This document shows, one piece after another, positions 23,973 through 31,861 of a stretch of 64,000 nt of DNA; the first letter of the stretch is position 1, and every line of letters starts with the position of its first letter. The stretch covers positions 138,154 to 202,153 of the forward strand of contig CANIII010000003.1 of the NCBI GenBank assembly GCA_947467605.1, written 5' to 3'. This DNA comes from Acidobacteriota bacterium (GTDB lineage: Bacteria; Acidobacteriota; Vicinamibacteria; Vicinamibacterales; SCN-69-37). Position numbers and translations under genes: made by a program. Under the pieces are notes generated by a model that did no database searches, was not told the origin of the DNA, and saw only the letters and a program-made list of their open reading frames with translations.

Positions 23973-25085
23973 ATGCGACGCTGCTGCGGTGCAATCCTGA
24001 TGGTCCTTCTCGCGCTCTCGGCGCTCGGTGGACAGACGCAGTCTCGCATCGCCACCACACGCGGGCTTCTCATGAAGAACGCGCTGTTCTTCCACAGCCG
24101 CACTGTGGCGCTGACCGACACCCCGACCCTTACGGGCGGCGTGTGGCGGCTGCCGGTCGAGGCCGGCAAGACCCTGGCCGTGGTGCTACACAGCGCGCCA
24201 CCGACCAACGGACCGGTCGAAATCCGCGGCACGTTTGTCGATGTGGGCCGCTTTGCTCCCGACGACTCCCGCATCACGGCCTACAGCCTCCAACCGATCG
24301 TTGAAGCGATTGTCGGCGCCGGCAATCCATGGCCTGCGCGCGAGACCTTATTCGCGATCGTCAATGCATCGGCGGTGCCGGCTGAAGATGCCAACGTCCC
24401 GTCGATGCGGAACCTCGCCATGTTCCCGGAGAAGTTCGATGGCAAGCCCGTCACGTTGCGCGGGCGATTCCGGGGTCGCAATCTCATGGGCGACCTGCCG
24501 AGCTGGCCGCGCCAGACCGACAACGACTTCGTGCTGCAAGCCGCCGACGGCGCAGTGTGGGTCACCGGCATGAAACCCAAGGGCAAGGGCTTCGACCTCG
24601 ACACCTCCGCACGCCGGGACTTGGGGCGATGGCTCGAGGTCAGCGGCACGATGGCCGTCGCAGGCGGACTGCCGCTCTTGCGCGCCAAGACCGTCGCCGC
24701 GTCAGCGCCCGAGGACGACATGCCGCGCGCCGATGACCGGCCGGTGGCCCCACCGCTACCGCCACCCGCCATCAATTTCAGTGTGCCGACCGATGGCGAA
24801 ACCGATATTCCTCCGGCCACGACGGTCAGGGCGCAGTTCTCTCGCGACATGAAAGCCCAGACGTTTGAGGGGCATGTACGCGTGACCGCCTCGGTCAACG
24901 GGACGGCAGCCGCGGTGCCAGCGTTGACGACGACCTATCGTCCGGGCACCCTGTCTGTGGAGATCAAGTTTGCCGGGCCGCTGCCCCGCTTTGCGACAAT
25001 TACCGTGGAGTTTCTGGATGGCATCACGACGTCGGATGGCGTCGCGCTCGCGCCAACCAAGCTGACCTTCTCAACCAGCGGCTAG
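23973..25085 (+). CDS. Secreted protein with C-terminal bacterial Ig-like (Big_5-type) domain
   Basis: This 370-residue protein has a signal peptide (1-20, MRRCCGAILMVLLALSALGG). The middle (about 130-235) looks like an OB-type segment (GKPVTLRGRFRGRNLMGDLP), and a Pro-rich linker (PVAPPLPPPA) leads to an Ig-like fold with PTDGETDIPPATTVRAQFSRDM, the Big_5 opening. These domains usually mediate surface contacts. ATG 23973 was chosen for the signal peptide and the -10 box nine bases upstream. It overlaps the convergent plsC gene by 15 bases. The function is unknown. Confidence 0.7.
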   Translation: MRRCCGAILMVLLALSALGGQTQSRIATTRGLLMKNALFFHSRTVALTDTPTLTGGVWRLPVEAGKTLAVVLHSAPPTNGPVEIRGTFVDVGRFAPDDSRITAYSLQPIVEAIVGAGNPWPARETLFAIVNASAVPAEDANVPSMRNLAMFPEKFDGKPVTLRGRFRGRNLMGDLPSWPRQTDNDFVLQAADGAVWVTGMKPKGKGFDLDTSARRDLGRWLEVSGTMAVAGGLPLLRAKTVAASAPEDDMPRADDRPVAPPLPPPAINFSVPTDGETDIPPATTVRAQFSRDMKAQTFEGHVRVTASVNGTAAAVPALTTTYRPGTLSVEIKFAGPLPRFATITVEFLDGITTSDGVALAPTKLTFSTSG

Positions 25086-25733
25086 CGTGGTTGAAATTGC
25101 CGAGCGCACCGCGTCAATCAGCCCGTCCCGATCGCTCAGCATCTTGCCGGCCGTTTCGACGGGCGCGCAAATGGTCACGTCGACGGTCACCGGATGGACC
25201 ACTGAGCTGCCGAGCCGCATCGCGTCTCGCGTGCCCCGAATCACGCACGGCACGATCGGCACCTGCGCTTTGAGCGCCATCACGAAGCCGCCCTTCTTGA
25301 AGGGCAGCAGCTCGCCGGTGCGGCTGCGTGTGCCTTCCGGGAAAATCACGAACGATGCGCCCGAACGGAGCGCGTCCACAGCACTGTCAACGGCCGGCAG
25401 GCTCTGATCGCGGTTCTGACGATCGACCGGCACAAACCCGGCCGCATCAAACACCCACACCAGCACCGGCAGCTTCCGCAGTTCGGCCTTGTAGAGCACA
25501 CGCAATTTGGGAAAAAGCCGGCTGAGCGCCAAAAAGGCCAGGGGCGGCTCGACATTGCTACTGTGATTGAACGCGTAGACTGCTGCACGATGCATCTGGA
25601 TGTGCTCGATGCCGTGTACGCGCAGCCGGATGCCCACGATGGCGACGATAATCCGGATGATGAGTTTGGCCGCGCGATAGAGCGCGGCCGGATTGCGAGT
25701 GATGGCCGCCCAGATCAACAAGGGCGGCCCCAC
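25071..25733 (-). CDS. plsC: 1-acyl-sn-glycerol-3-phosphate acyltransferase (PlsC-like) with HX4E motif
   Basis: This is at least 220 residues. It has an acyltransferase fold with NHSSNVEPP (His57, Glu62), where the canonical catalytic pair is HX4D, then FVPVDRQNRD, FPEGTRSRTGELLPFKKGG and VPIVPCVIRG. It acylates lysophosphatidate at the inner membrane. The only canonical start is GTG 25733, but in-frame codons upstream to the carD TAA encode a good membrane helix (FIRTLAAVLALSVFVLVV), as in PlsC homologues. A non-canonical start such as CTG 25790 is therefore likely. It follows carD on the same strand. Confidence 0.88.
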   Translation of the reverse strand: MGPPLLIWAAITRNPAALYRAAKLIIRIIVAIVGIRLRVHGIEHIQMHRAAVYAFNHSSNVEPPLAFLALSRLFPKLRVLYKAELRKLPVLVWVFDAAGFVPVDRQNRDQSLPAVDSAVDALRSGASFVIFPEGTRSRTGELLPFKKGGFVMALKAQVPIVPCVIRGTRDAMRLGSSVVHPVTVDVTICAPVETAGKMLSDRDGLIDAVRSAISTTLAAG

Positions 25734-25820
25734 GACGAGAACGAATACGCTCAGCGCAAGAACGGCGGCGAGCGTTCTGATGAAATCCAGAGCCGACGGC
25801 TCCCGATACCGGCGAGCGCC

Positions 25821-26441
25821 TTACGAGGCGCGGGCCGCGCGACGCGCGGGAGCTGCGGCGGCCGGACGCGCTGGCGGCAGCGCCGTCTCAGCCGGAGCCT
25901 TCGCGGCACGGGTGGCTTTCGCGGCCTTGGCCCGGGCGGTCGACTTGGCCTTGGACGCGAAGCAACGCTCAAGGGCTTCCTCGACCTGCTTTTCGATGGC
26001 GGCGGCCTTCTGGCCCATGACTTCAGAGATCTCGGAGACCACGAGGAACTTCGCGCGATCCAGCATGCGCTTCTCGCGGAACGAGAGGCTCTTGGTCTTG
26101 CTGAGGAAGGTCAGGCTCTTGAGCACCTCGACCACGTCGTAGATCGACCCGGTCCGCATGCGGTCCGAGTTGTCCTTGAAGCGGCCCTTCCAGTTCTGAT
26201 GGCTGTCGATTTTGCCGTCACCCAGGAGGGAGAACAGCTTGGCGATCTCTTCGTCTCTCACCGCCCGGCGCAGGCCAACGCCGTCGACGTTGTCGACTGG
26301 CACCAGCACCGTTGTTTCATTCGCCATGCGGAGCTGATAAAACCCGCAGGTCGTGCCCATAATCGTCTTGGTTTCAATCTGTTGAATGATGCCGAGACCG
26401 TGATTCGGGTAGATGACCTTGTCGCCGACCTGAAATGCCAC
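25821..26441 (-). CDS. carD: CarD family transcriptional regulator
   Basis: This 206-residue protein has an N-terminal RNA-polymerase-interacting domain starting FQVGDKVIYPNHGLGIIQ, then a helical DNA-binding domain (LSFREKRMLDRAKFLVVSEISEV), and an Ala/Lys/Arg-rich tail of about 45 residues unlike the short M. tuberculosis protein. CarD stabilises open complexes at the -10 region. GTG 26441 is chosen because the conserved domain begins at residue 2; the longer frame upstream is not conserved. A minus-strand TAGAAT at 26506-26511 suggests a leader of about 58 nt. Confidence 0.93.
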   Translation of the reverse strand: MAFQVGDKVIYPNHGLGIIQQIETKTIMGTTCGFYQLRMANETTVLVPVDNVDGVGLRRAVRDEEIAKLFSLLGDGKIDSHQNWKGRFKDNSDRMRTGSIYDVVEVLKSLTFLSKTKSLSFREKRMLDRAKFLVVSEISEVMGQKAAAIEKQVEEALERCFASKAKSTARAKAAKATRAAKAPAETALPPARPAAAAPARRAARAS

Positions 26442-26489
26442 GAAGCCCCCAGTTGGGATGACCGGACCTGCTAGAAGAGCGATCCGAGA

Positions 26490-26513
26490 GGTAGAACTTC
26501 TGATCATTCTACC
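26490..26513. promoter_or_regulatory. Inverted repeat GGTAGAA-N10-TTCTACC upstream of carD
   Basis: Perfect 7-base arms flank a 10-base spacer, and the right arm contains the minus-strand -10 box TAGAAT (26506-26511). It could be an operator controlling carD. Confidence 0.45.
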
Positions 26514-26568
26514 TTATCTGACTGGGGTTTTGAGGCCTTTCGCCCTTATTTTGCCCTCGAAAACTGAA

Positions 26569-26614
26569 GCGGGAGCAGCAAATCTGTCACTGACCGACAG
26601 AATGCTACTCCCGC
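26569..26614 (-). terminator. Hairpin downstream of M28 peptidase gene
   Basis: GCGGGAG-CAGCA, then CTGTC pairs with GACAG, then TGCT-CTCCCGC forms a long interrupted stem with a 7-base loop. On the minus strand it is followed by TTCAGTTTT, so it is a moderate candidate terminator for the peptidase gene ending at 26654. Confidence 0.5.
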
Positions 26615-26664
26615 AGGGTATTCACTTACTTCCAACTTCTATCTTTGAACTTCCTACTTCTTAA
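26615..26664 (-). repeat. Heptamer-periodic purine-rich array (RGAAGTN) starting at a stop codon
   Basis: On the minus strand the sequence from the end of the peptidase gene reads as consecutive heptamers AGAAGTA, GGAAGTT, CAAAGAT, AGAAGTT, GGAAGTA. The TAG stop (26656-26654) is part of the first unit. A related array lies at 61237-61274 and 61328-61369. Confidence 0.6.
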
Positions 26665-28609
26665 TGACTTCAGCCTTGGTGCCAAAGCCGACCCGTGGTC
26701 CCTTGTTATCGCGCTCGAGCACCTTGTCGGTCGCTGCGATCGCGAAACCAGACTCGTACATGAGCTGACCGATCCTGGCCATCTTGGGGAACAGGATCTT
26801 CTCCACCGAGTCGCTGACGCGGTGGTAGTCGGGATGCAGCCCTGTCGTAAAGAACGCCACCGGGACGCCCTTGGCGGCGTAGCTGAAGTGGTCGCTGCGC
26901 GTGTAGACGCCTTCCGGATCGTTCGGGTCGTTCATCTCGTAGTCGAGCGTCAGCGGCTTGATGGCCAGCTTGTTCTGTTCGACGATGATGTTGTGGAGGT
27001 CGGTGCTGATGCGGTCATCGCCGACGAGGAACACGGAGTTCGTGTAGTCGCCTTCGAGGTCGTCGCAGTCATCGCGGCCCACCATGTCCATGTTGAGCAC
27101 AGCCTGAACCTTGTCGAGCGGCACCACCGGAAAGTCGGCGTTGTAGCGCGAGCCGAGGAGGCCCGCCTCTTCGCCGACGTGCCAGATGAACACGATCGAA
27201 CGCTTCGGCTTCGGGCCCGTCGCATACGCCTTGGCCACACCCATCAACGTCGCCGAACCCGAGCCGTCATCGTCAGCACCATTGCTGATGAAGTCACCCT
27301 TGTCGAAACGCGTCGCGTCGGCCGGAGGCGCCGCCGCGCCACGACCACCGCCGGGCGCTGCTACCGCACCGGCGCCGCCAGCGCGCGGTGCTGCGGGTGC
27401 GCCCTTCACGGGCGTCTTGCCTGAGGCCTTGACGGCGTCGAGGGCCACCTGGCTGCGATTGCGACAGCCGCTCACGCTGCCGGGATTGCCGTTACCCGTC
27501 TGCGAGTAGCCGACGTGATCGAGGTGCGCACCATACATGACGTAGGTGTCTTTCAGCTTGGGATCGGTACCTTCGATCATGCCGACGACGTTGTGCGCGA
27601 TCTGCTGGCTGACCACTTCGAAGTTGTTGTCGACGTTGACCGTGATCTTCGCGTTGACCGCAAACGGCGTCATCGCGCCACCGCTCGACGCCTTGGCCTT
27701 GAGATCAGCGAACTTCGTCGGCGAGCCGGACAGCAGGAATTCGAAAAACGCCTCATCGCCTGTGAAGTTCGGCGTCGTCGCGAGCATCACGTTCTGCACG
27801 CTCGTGATGTCCGCCGTCGGCAGTGCCGCGCCACGGCCACCGCCACCGCCGCCAGCTCCGCGTCCACCCGCAAAACCACCACCGCCGCCTCGTGCGGCAG
27901 CCTGGACTGCGGTCACCGCGGCCTGGGCCTGCGTCAGCGCTTCCTGCGCTTTGGTCAGCGCGTCATCGGTTGCCGATGGCGGGGCCGGGGCTGCCGCAAA
28001 TCCAACAACGCCTGTAGCGCCTGCGCCGATCGCGCCGTTGATGCCGGCGTTCTGCGGAATACGACCACCGCGGCCTGCCCCACCCGGCGCCGTGGCGTTC
28101 ATCCACACGGCCAACTTGCCCTTGAGATCGAGCCCGGCCACCGGAGCTGCGTTGGTGCCGATGAACTGCGCGCCGTTCAGTACGACCGTCTGCTTGCCGC
28201 CGCTGTTGGCGGAGAACGTGACGTGCTCGCCGTGCTTAAAGGTCTTCGACTGCCCGCCGACTTCGACGGTCACGGTGGAGTTGCGCGTCACCTTATAGCC
28301 GCGATTCTTCACGGCCTGCAGGTAGGTGCCATTCTCGCCGAGGGGCTTGAGGCCCCACTTGCGCAGGTTTTCCTGAATGTATCCCGCGGCCAGACCGTAG
28401 CCTTCGGTGTAGATCTGACGCCCGGTCAACTGGTCGGACGAGAGATAGGTCAAATACTCTTTCAGATCACCCGGATTCACCTGGGCGAACTTCACGCCCT
28501 TGACCGGCGCGGGCGCCTGCGCCTGCACCAATGTGCCGGCGAACGCCATGACGGCGGCCGCGAGGCTGCCCACGACCAACTGATGCGTCTTTCGTGAATG
28601 CACTCTCAT
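26654..28609 (-). CDS. Secreted M28 family zinc aminopeptidase with PA insert and Gly-rich stretch
   Basis: This 651-residue protein has a signal peptide (about 1-31, ending VQA), a PA-like region (about 125-190, LDLKGKLAVWMNA) and a Gly/Ala/Arg-rich stretch at about 225-262 (AARGGGGGFAGGRGAGG). The M28 catalytic core then shows its five metal ligands in GAHLDHVG (His362), GADDDGSG, HVGEEAGLLGSR, NMDMVGRDD and, near the end, DYHRVSD. A second low-complexity insert precedes GADDDGSG. It should cleave peptides outside the inner membrane. ATG 28609 has GGAGG seven bases upstream, so this gene uses a Shine-Dalgarno sequence; a TTG two codons earlier is less likely. Confidence 0.92.
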   Translation of the reverse strand: MRVHSRKTHQLVVGSLAAAVMAFAGTLVQAQAPAPVKGVKFAQVNPGDLKEYLTYLSSDQLTGRQIYTEGYGLAAGYIQENLRKWGLKPLGENGTYLQAVKNRGYKVTRNSTVTVEVGGQSKTFKHGEHVTFSANSGGKQTVVLNGAQFIGTNAAPVAGLDLKGKLAVWMNATAPGGAGRGGRIPQNAGINGAIGAGATGVVGFAAAPAPPSATDDALTKAQEALTQAQAAVTAVQAAARGGGGGFAGGRGAGGGGGGRGAALPTADITSVQNVMLATTPNFTGDEAFFEFLLSGSPTKFADLKAKASSGGAMTPFAVNAKITVNVDNNFEVVSQQIAHNVVGMIEGTDPKLKDTYVMYGAHLDHVGYSQTGNGNPGSVSGCRNRSQVALDAVKASGKTPVKGAPAAPRAGGAGAVAAPGGGRGAAAPPADATRFDKGDFISNGADDDGSGSATLMGVAKAYATGPKPKRSIVFIWHVGEEAGLLGSRYNADFPVVPLDKVQAVLNMDMVGRDDCDDLEGDYTNSVFLVGDDRISTDLHNIIVEQNKLAIKPLTLDYEMNDPNDPEGVYTRSDHFSYAAKGVPVAFFTTGLHPDYHRVSDSVEKILFPKMARIGQLMYESGFAIAATDKVLERDNKGPRVGFGTKAEVIKK

Positions 28610-28723
28610 CCTCAATCCTCCAACGCCCCGCGATGCAGGGTCGACACCACTAGGGGCTATACGACGCGGCGCAGTGCCCCATTGCAGCTGGGTACTCTAC
28701 ACCGCGACGTTGACGTTGTGTGT

Positions 28724-28811
28724 TGGTGCCGGAGGAGGGAATCGAACCCACAAGAAGCTAAGCTTCGGAGGATTTTGAGTCCTCTGCGTCTGCCAGTTCC
28801 GCCACTCCGGC
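28724..28811 (-). tRNA. tRNA-Leu (anticodon CAA), CCA encoded
   Basis: The minus strand folds into a class II tRNA: acceptor GCCGGAG/CTCCGGC, anticodon stem GAGGA/TCCTC with loop CTCAAAA (anticodon CAA), a long variable arm (CGAAGCTTAGCTTCTTG) and a T-loop GGTTCGATTCC. The discriminator A and the 3' CCA are encoded (28724-28727). A minus-strand extended -10 (TGCTATACT, core at 28842-28847) lies about 30 bases upstream. Confidence 0.97.
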
Positions 28812-28841
28812 TCTTGAAATGGTGTGCCGACGAACGGGACG

Positions 28842-28850
28842 AGTATAGCA
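28842..28850 (-). promoter_or_regulatory. Candidate extended -10 (TGCTATACT) of tRNA-Leu
   Basis: TGC plus TATACT on the minus strand sits 31 bases before the tRNA 5' end. On the plus strand the same bases read TATAGC and could serve the divergent holin-like gene. Confidence 0.5.
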
Positions 28851-28871
28851 TTCGAGTCAGAAAGGTTTTCG

Positions 28872-29231
28872 ATGTCCAGTCTGGTTCTCACATGGGTCGC
28901 TAACTCCGCGGCCATTTGGGTCGTGGCGTACCTCTTCAGCGGGATCTCGGTGGCGTCGTGGACCGACGCCTTCGTCGCCGGCCTCGTCCTGACGCTGATC
29001 AATGCGATTGTCCGGCCGATTCTGGTCGTTCTGACATTGCCGATCACGGTCGTGACGCTCGGCCTCTTCTACTTCGTGATCAGCGCGGCCTGCCTCGCCC
29101 TGACCGCGCGCCTGATTGACGGTTTCGCGGTGTCCGGCTGGTTCAACACGATCGTCGCGTCTGTCTTCATCAGCCTTGTGAGCACCATCATTCAGAGCGT
29201 GTTGAAGCCGCGGCCGTCGCATCGGGTGTGA
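28872..29231 (+). CDS. Phage-holin-superfamily-IV-like small membrane protein
   Basis: This 119-residue protein has four predicted membrane helices and the motif FVAGLVLTLINAIVRPIL followed by LPITVVTLGLF, typical of the family named after mycobacteriophage holins but found in most bacterial chromosomes. No lysin or other phage gene is nearby, so a phage role is unlikely. Start ATG 28872 begins the first helix. The stop overlaps the next gene (GTGA). The cellular function is unknown. Confidence 0.75.
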   Translation: MSSLVLTWVANSAAIWVVAYLFSGISVASWTDAFVAGLVLTLINAIVRPILVVLTLPITVVTLGLFYFVISAACLALTARLIDGFAVSGWFNTIVASVFISLVSTIIQSVLKPRPSHRV

Positions 29232-30106
29232 CCCGCTGCCTCGCCTTTCACGCCGAGTATCGCTGTCGCAACAGCGGCCACTGCTGCACGGCTGACTGGC
29301 CAATCCCTGACGACCAGGGTGGGCTCTTGCCGCGCACTGACCGCGGCTGCGCATTTCACAACGCCGAGTCACATCGGTGCGAGATCCACACGCTGCGCGG
29401 CCACGACGCGTTGCCTCTGGCCTGCCGGCAGTTTCCTCGCGTCTCCGTTGAGGATCCGCGCGGCGTTGCGATCGCGTTGAGCTGCTACTGCCCCACTGCG
29501 TTGTCGATGCTCGAGACTTTCTCGGGAATGATCGCGATCGTTGACGACGCACCGGCATTCCCACCCCACGGCGAGTACGTCGGTCTCGATGCGCGCACGA
29601 GCTTGCCGCCGGCGCTCTGCCCGAACGTACTGATGGATTGGGACAGCTGGTGGGAATGGGAACGACTGAGCGTCGACCTCTGCAATCTCGGCGAAACGCC
29701 GCGCCAGATTCTCGATCGTTTGTCACTCGCGATTGAGCACGTCAGGACGTGGCGACCCGGACAGGGCGAACTCATCGAGCGCGTGCACGAGGCGCAAGTC
29801 CGCGCGCGAACGGTGTCGGTCCCCGGACCTGAAGGTCCGGGGCTCCATCAGTTCATATCGCCGCTCGAGACAGGATGGAGGGCCGGACCTTCAGGTCCGG
29901 CCGACCGCAGGTTCCTCGTCTGCCACATATTCGCCAACTGGACCGCCTATTTAGGCCAGGGCCTGCGCACATGGCTCCGCAGTCTCGAAACGGTGGTCTT
30001 CCTACTTGAAGTCGGCTGGACGATACGCGAGATCGACCTGTGGCTACGACACTTCGCCGACCCGCGATTGTTGGCAAAGGCGTGGAGCGTTGCCGAACGC
30101 GACTGA
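29228..30106 (+). CDS. YkgJ-like Cys-cluster protein containing an in-frame REPIN-like insert
   Basis: This 292-residue protein carries an N-terminal Cys cluster: CRNSGHCC, then CAFH, CEIH, ACRQFPR and SCYC, which resembles YkgJ/Flin-type zinc or iron-sulfur cluster proteins (often CxxxxGxCC...RPxxCRxFP). The C-terminal half is helical. Residues about 197-226 are encoded by two palindromes in inverted orientation (29818-29906), giving VPGPEGPG and RAGPSGPADR; the frame stays open across them. The start GTG 29228 overlaps the previous stop. The function is unknown; members are thought to bind metal. Confidence 0.72.
   Translation: MTRCLAFHAEYRCRNSGHCCTADWPIPDDQGGLLPRTDRGCAFHNAESHRCEIHTLRGHDALPLACRQFPRVSVEDPRGVAIALSCYCPTALSMLETFSGMIAIVDDAPAFPPHGEYVGLDARTSLPPALCPNVLMDWDSWWEWERLSVDLCNLGETPRQILDRLSLAIEHVRTWRPGQGELIERVHEAQVRARTVSVPGPEGPGLHQFISPLETGWRAGPSGPADRRFLVCHIFANWTAYLGQGLRTWLRSLETVVFLLEVGWTIREIDLWLRHFADPRLLAKAWSVAERD
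29818..29906. repeat. REPIN-like inverted pair of palindromes inside a coding sequence
   Basis: CCCCGGACCT-GA-AGGTCCGGGG (29821-29842) and GGCCGGACCT-TC-AGGTCCGGCC (29881-29902) are perfect or near-perfect palindromes. Their flanks GGCTCCATC and GATGGAGG also mirror each other, so the whole 89 bases form one inverted pair around a 24-29 base core. This is the layout of REPIN elements. It lies within the YkgJ-like gene. Confidence 0.75.
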
Positions 30107-30110
30107 AAAA

Positions 30111-30140
30111 GAAAAGGCGCGAACCCTACGGTCCGCGCCC
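30111..30140 (-). terminator. Rho-independent terminator of the P5C dehydrogenase gene
   Basis: On the minus strand GGCGCGGACC-GTAG-GGTTCGCGCC (10-base arms, one mismatch) is followed by TTTTCTTTTT at 30116-30107. The T-run orientation assigns it to the gene ending at 30182. Confidence 0.75.
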
Positions 30141-30143
30141 AAT

Positions 30144-30165
30144 CCGCCGGCCTAAACGCCGGCGG
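30144..30165. repeat. REP-like palindrome CCGCCGGC-CTAAAC-GCCGGCGG
   Basis: Perfect 8-base arms with a 6-base loop lie in the convergent gap, followed by CTCCA as after the palindrome at 29821. An adjacent smaller stem GCTCCA/TGGAGC (30165-30182) reaches the stop codon of the dehydrogenase gene. Confidence 0.6.
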
Positions 30166-30181
30166 CTCCAAGTGCGTGGAG

Positions 30182-31819
30182 CTATTCCGCGTCCATGAAC
30201 GGGTACTTGTAGTCACGCGGCGGCGTGAACGTTTCCTTGATCGTGCGCGTGCTCACCCACCGGATGAGGTTCAGCTTCGAACCCGCCTTATCGTTTGTGC
30301 CTGACGCGCGCGCGCCACCGAACGGCTGCTGACCAACGACAGCGCCCGTGGGCTTATCGTTGATGTAGAAGTTGCCCGCCGCGTTCCGCAAGGCGCTCGT
30401 CGCTTCCCGCACCGCTGCGCGATCGGTCGCGAAGATGGCGCCGGTTAGCGCGTACGGCGACGTGCGGTCCACCGTCTCGAGCGTCTCGGCCCACTTCGCG
30501 TCCGGATACACATATGTCGTGATCACCGGTCCGAAGATCTCTTCACACAGGAGCTTGTAGGCCGGGTCTTCGGTCTGGATGAGCGTCGGTTCGATGAAGT
30601 AGCCTTCGTCGCCCTTCGATCCGCCGCCGTAGATGATCTTCGCGTTCTTCTTCGCGTCGCCGAGGTAGTCATTGATCTTGTCGAACGCCTTCTTGTCGAT
30701 GACCGCGCTCATGAAGTTGCGGAAGTCGCGCGGATCGCCCATCGCGATGTCTTTCATCATCGTCACGCAATGTTCTTTGACCTCCTCCCACATCGACTGC
30801 GGAATGTAGGCGCGGCTCGCGGCCGAGCACTTCTGGCCCTGATACTCGAAGGCACCGCGGACAATCGCGACGGCGACTTCACGCGCGTTCGACGACGGAT
30901 GGGCGACGATGAAGTCCTTGCCGCCGGTCTCGCCCGTCAGTCGCGGATACGACTTGTAGTTCGACATGTTGGCGCCGACCGTCTTCCACATGCTGTTGAA
31001 GACTGCGGTGCTGCCCGTGAAGTGAATTCCCGCGAGCGACGGCGACGCGAGCACCGTGTCGGTGATTGGACCGGCGTTGCCGGGCACAAAATTGATGACG
31101 CCGGGCGGCATGCCGGCCGCTTCGAACAGGCGCATCACATAGTAGGCCGAGAGCATCGCGCTCGACGCCGGCTTCCAGACGACCGTGTTGCCCATCAGCG
31201 CCGGAGCACTCGAGAGGTTGCCGCCGATCGCGGTGAAGTTGAATGGCGACACCGCGTAGACGAAGCCTTCGAGCGCACGGTACTCGAGCTGATTCCACAC
31301 GCCGGGGCCGCTAAACGGCTGCTCGCTGTAGAGATCCTGCGCGTACGCGACGTTGAAACGCAGGAAGTCGATCAGCTCGCACGCCGCGTCGATCTCGGTC
31401 TGAAACGCCGTCTTGGCCTGGCCGAGCATGGTCGACGCATTGAGCGTCTGGCGCCACGGACCGGCCAGGAGGTCGGCCGCCTTGAGCATCACGGCCGCGC
31501 GGTCTTCCCAGGGCCACGACGCCCACTCACGGCGCGCCGCGAGGGCGGCATCAATCGCCTGCTGCACATGCTGCGGCTCGGCCGAGTGCACCGTGGCCAG
31601 CACATGACTGTGCTTGAACGGCATGACCGCGTTGAAGGTCTTGCCCGTCCGGATCTCTTTGCCGCCGATGATGAGCGGAATCTCCACATGCTCGGTAGCC
31701 ATCGAGGCCAACCGGGCCTTCAGCTCGGCCCGTTCCGGGCTGCCGGGCGCATAGGACTTGATCGGTTCATTAATCGGGAGCGGGACATTGCGGATGGCGT
31801 TCAGCGCAGCGATAGACAT
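30182..31819 (-). CDS. pruA: L-glutamate gamma-semialdehyde (1-pyrroline-5-carboxylate) dehydrogenase
   Basis: This 545-residue aldehyde dehydrogenase matches the stand-alone P5CDH length. It contains FAVSPFNFTAIGGNL-like cofactor site YAVSPFNFTAIGGN, the catalytic Glu in LTGETGGKDF, the nucleophilic Cys in YQGQKCSAASR, and EIFGPVITTYVY. It oxidises glutamate semialdehyde to glutamate with NAD, the second step of proline breakdown. No proline dehydrogenase is in the window. ATG 31819 lies seven bases after a minus-strand TAGAAT, so it is probably leaderless; a hairpin plus T-run follows the gene. Confidence 0.95.
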   Translation of the reverse strand: MSIAALNAIRNVPLPINEPIKSYAPGSPERAELKARLASMATEHVEIPLIIGGKEIRTGKTFNAVMPFKHSHVLATVHSAEPQHVQQAIDAALAARREWASWPWEDRAAVMLKAADLLAGPWRQTLNASTMLGQAKTAFQTEIDAACELIDFLRFNVAYAQDLYSEQPFSGPGVWNQLEYRALEGFVYAVSPFNFTAIGGNLSSAPALMGNTVVWKPASSAMLSAYYVMRLFEAAGMPPGVINFVPGNAGPITDTVLASPSLAGIHFTGSTAVFNSMWKTVGANMSNYKSYPRLTGETGGKDFIVAHPSSNAREVAVAIVRGAFEYQGQKCSAASRAYIPQSMWEEVKEHCVTMMKDIAMGDPRDFRNFMSAVIDKKAFDKINDYLGDAKKNAKIIYGGGSKGDEGYFIEPTLIQTEDPAYKLLCEEIFGPVITTYVYPDAKWAETLETVDRTSPYALTGAIFATDRAAVREATSALRNAAGNFYINDKPTGAVVGQQPFGGARASGTNDKAGSKLNLIRWVSTRTIKETFTPPRDYKYPFMDAE

Positions 31820-31826
31820 GCGGACG

Positions 31827-31832
31827 ATTCTA
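31827..31832 (-). promoter_or_regulatory. Candidate -10 box (TAGAAT) seven bases before the P5CDH ATG
   Basis: The minus strand reads TAGAAT, CGTCCGC, ATG 31819, so the predicted start site coincides with the start codon. Confidence 0.55.
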
Positions 31833-31840
31833 TCAAATCG

Positions 31841-31846
31841 TATAAT
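31841..31846 (+). promoter_or_regulatory. Candidate -10 box (TATAAT) of the STAS gene
   Basis: A perfect TATAAT lies 15 bases before ATG 31862, giving a leader of about 9 nt. It is 8 bases from the divergent TAGAAT box. Confidence 0.55.
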
Positions 31847-31861
31847 CGTGTGGGACACGAC

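Noticed and set aside
27515..28597. Open frame of 360 codons on the plus strand
   Set aside because: Antisense to the M28 peptidase gene, with Arg-rich low-complexity translation caused by the Gly-rich insert on the other strand.
28872..29231. Phage holin as evidence of a prophage
   Set aside because: The family is common in bacterial chromosomes, and there is no lysin, integrase, capsid or attachment repeat around it.
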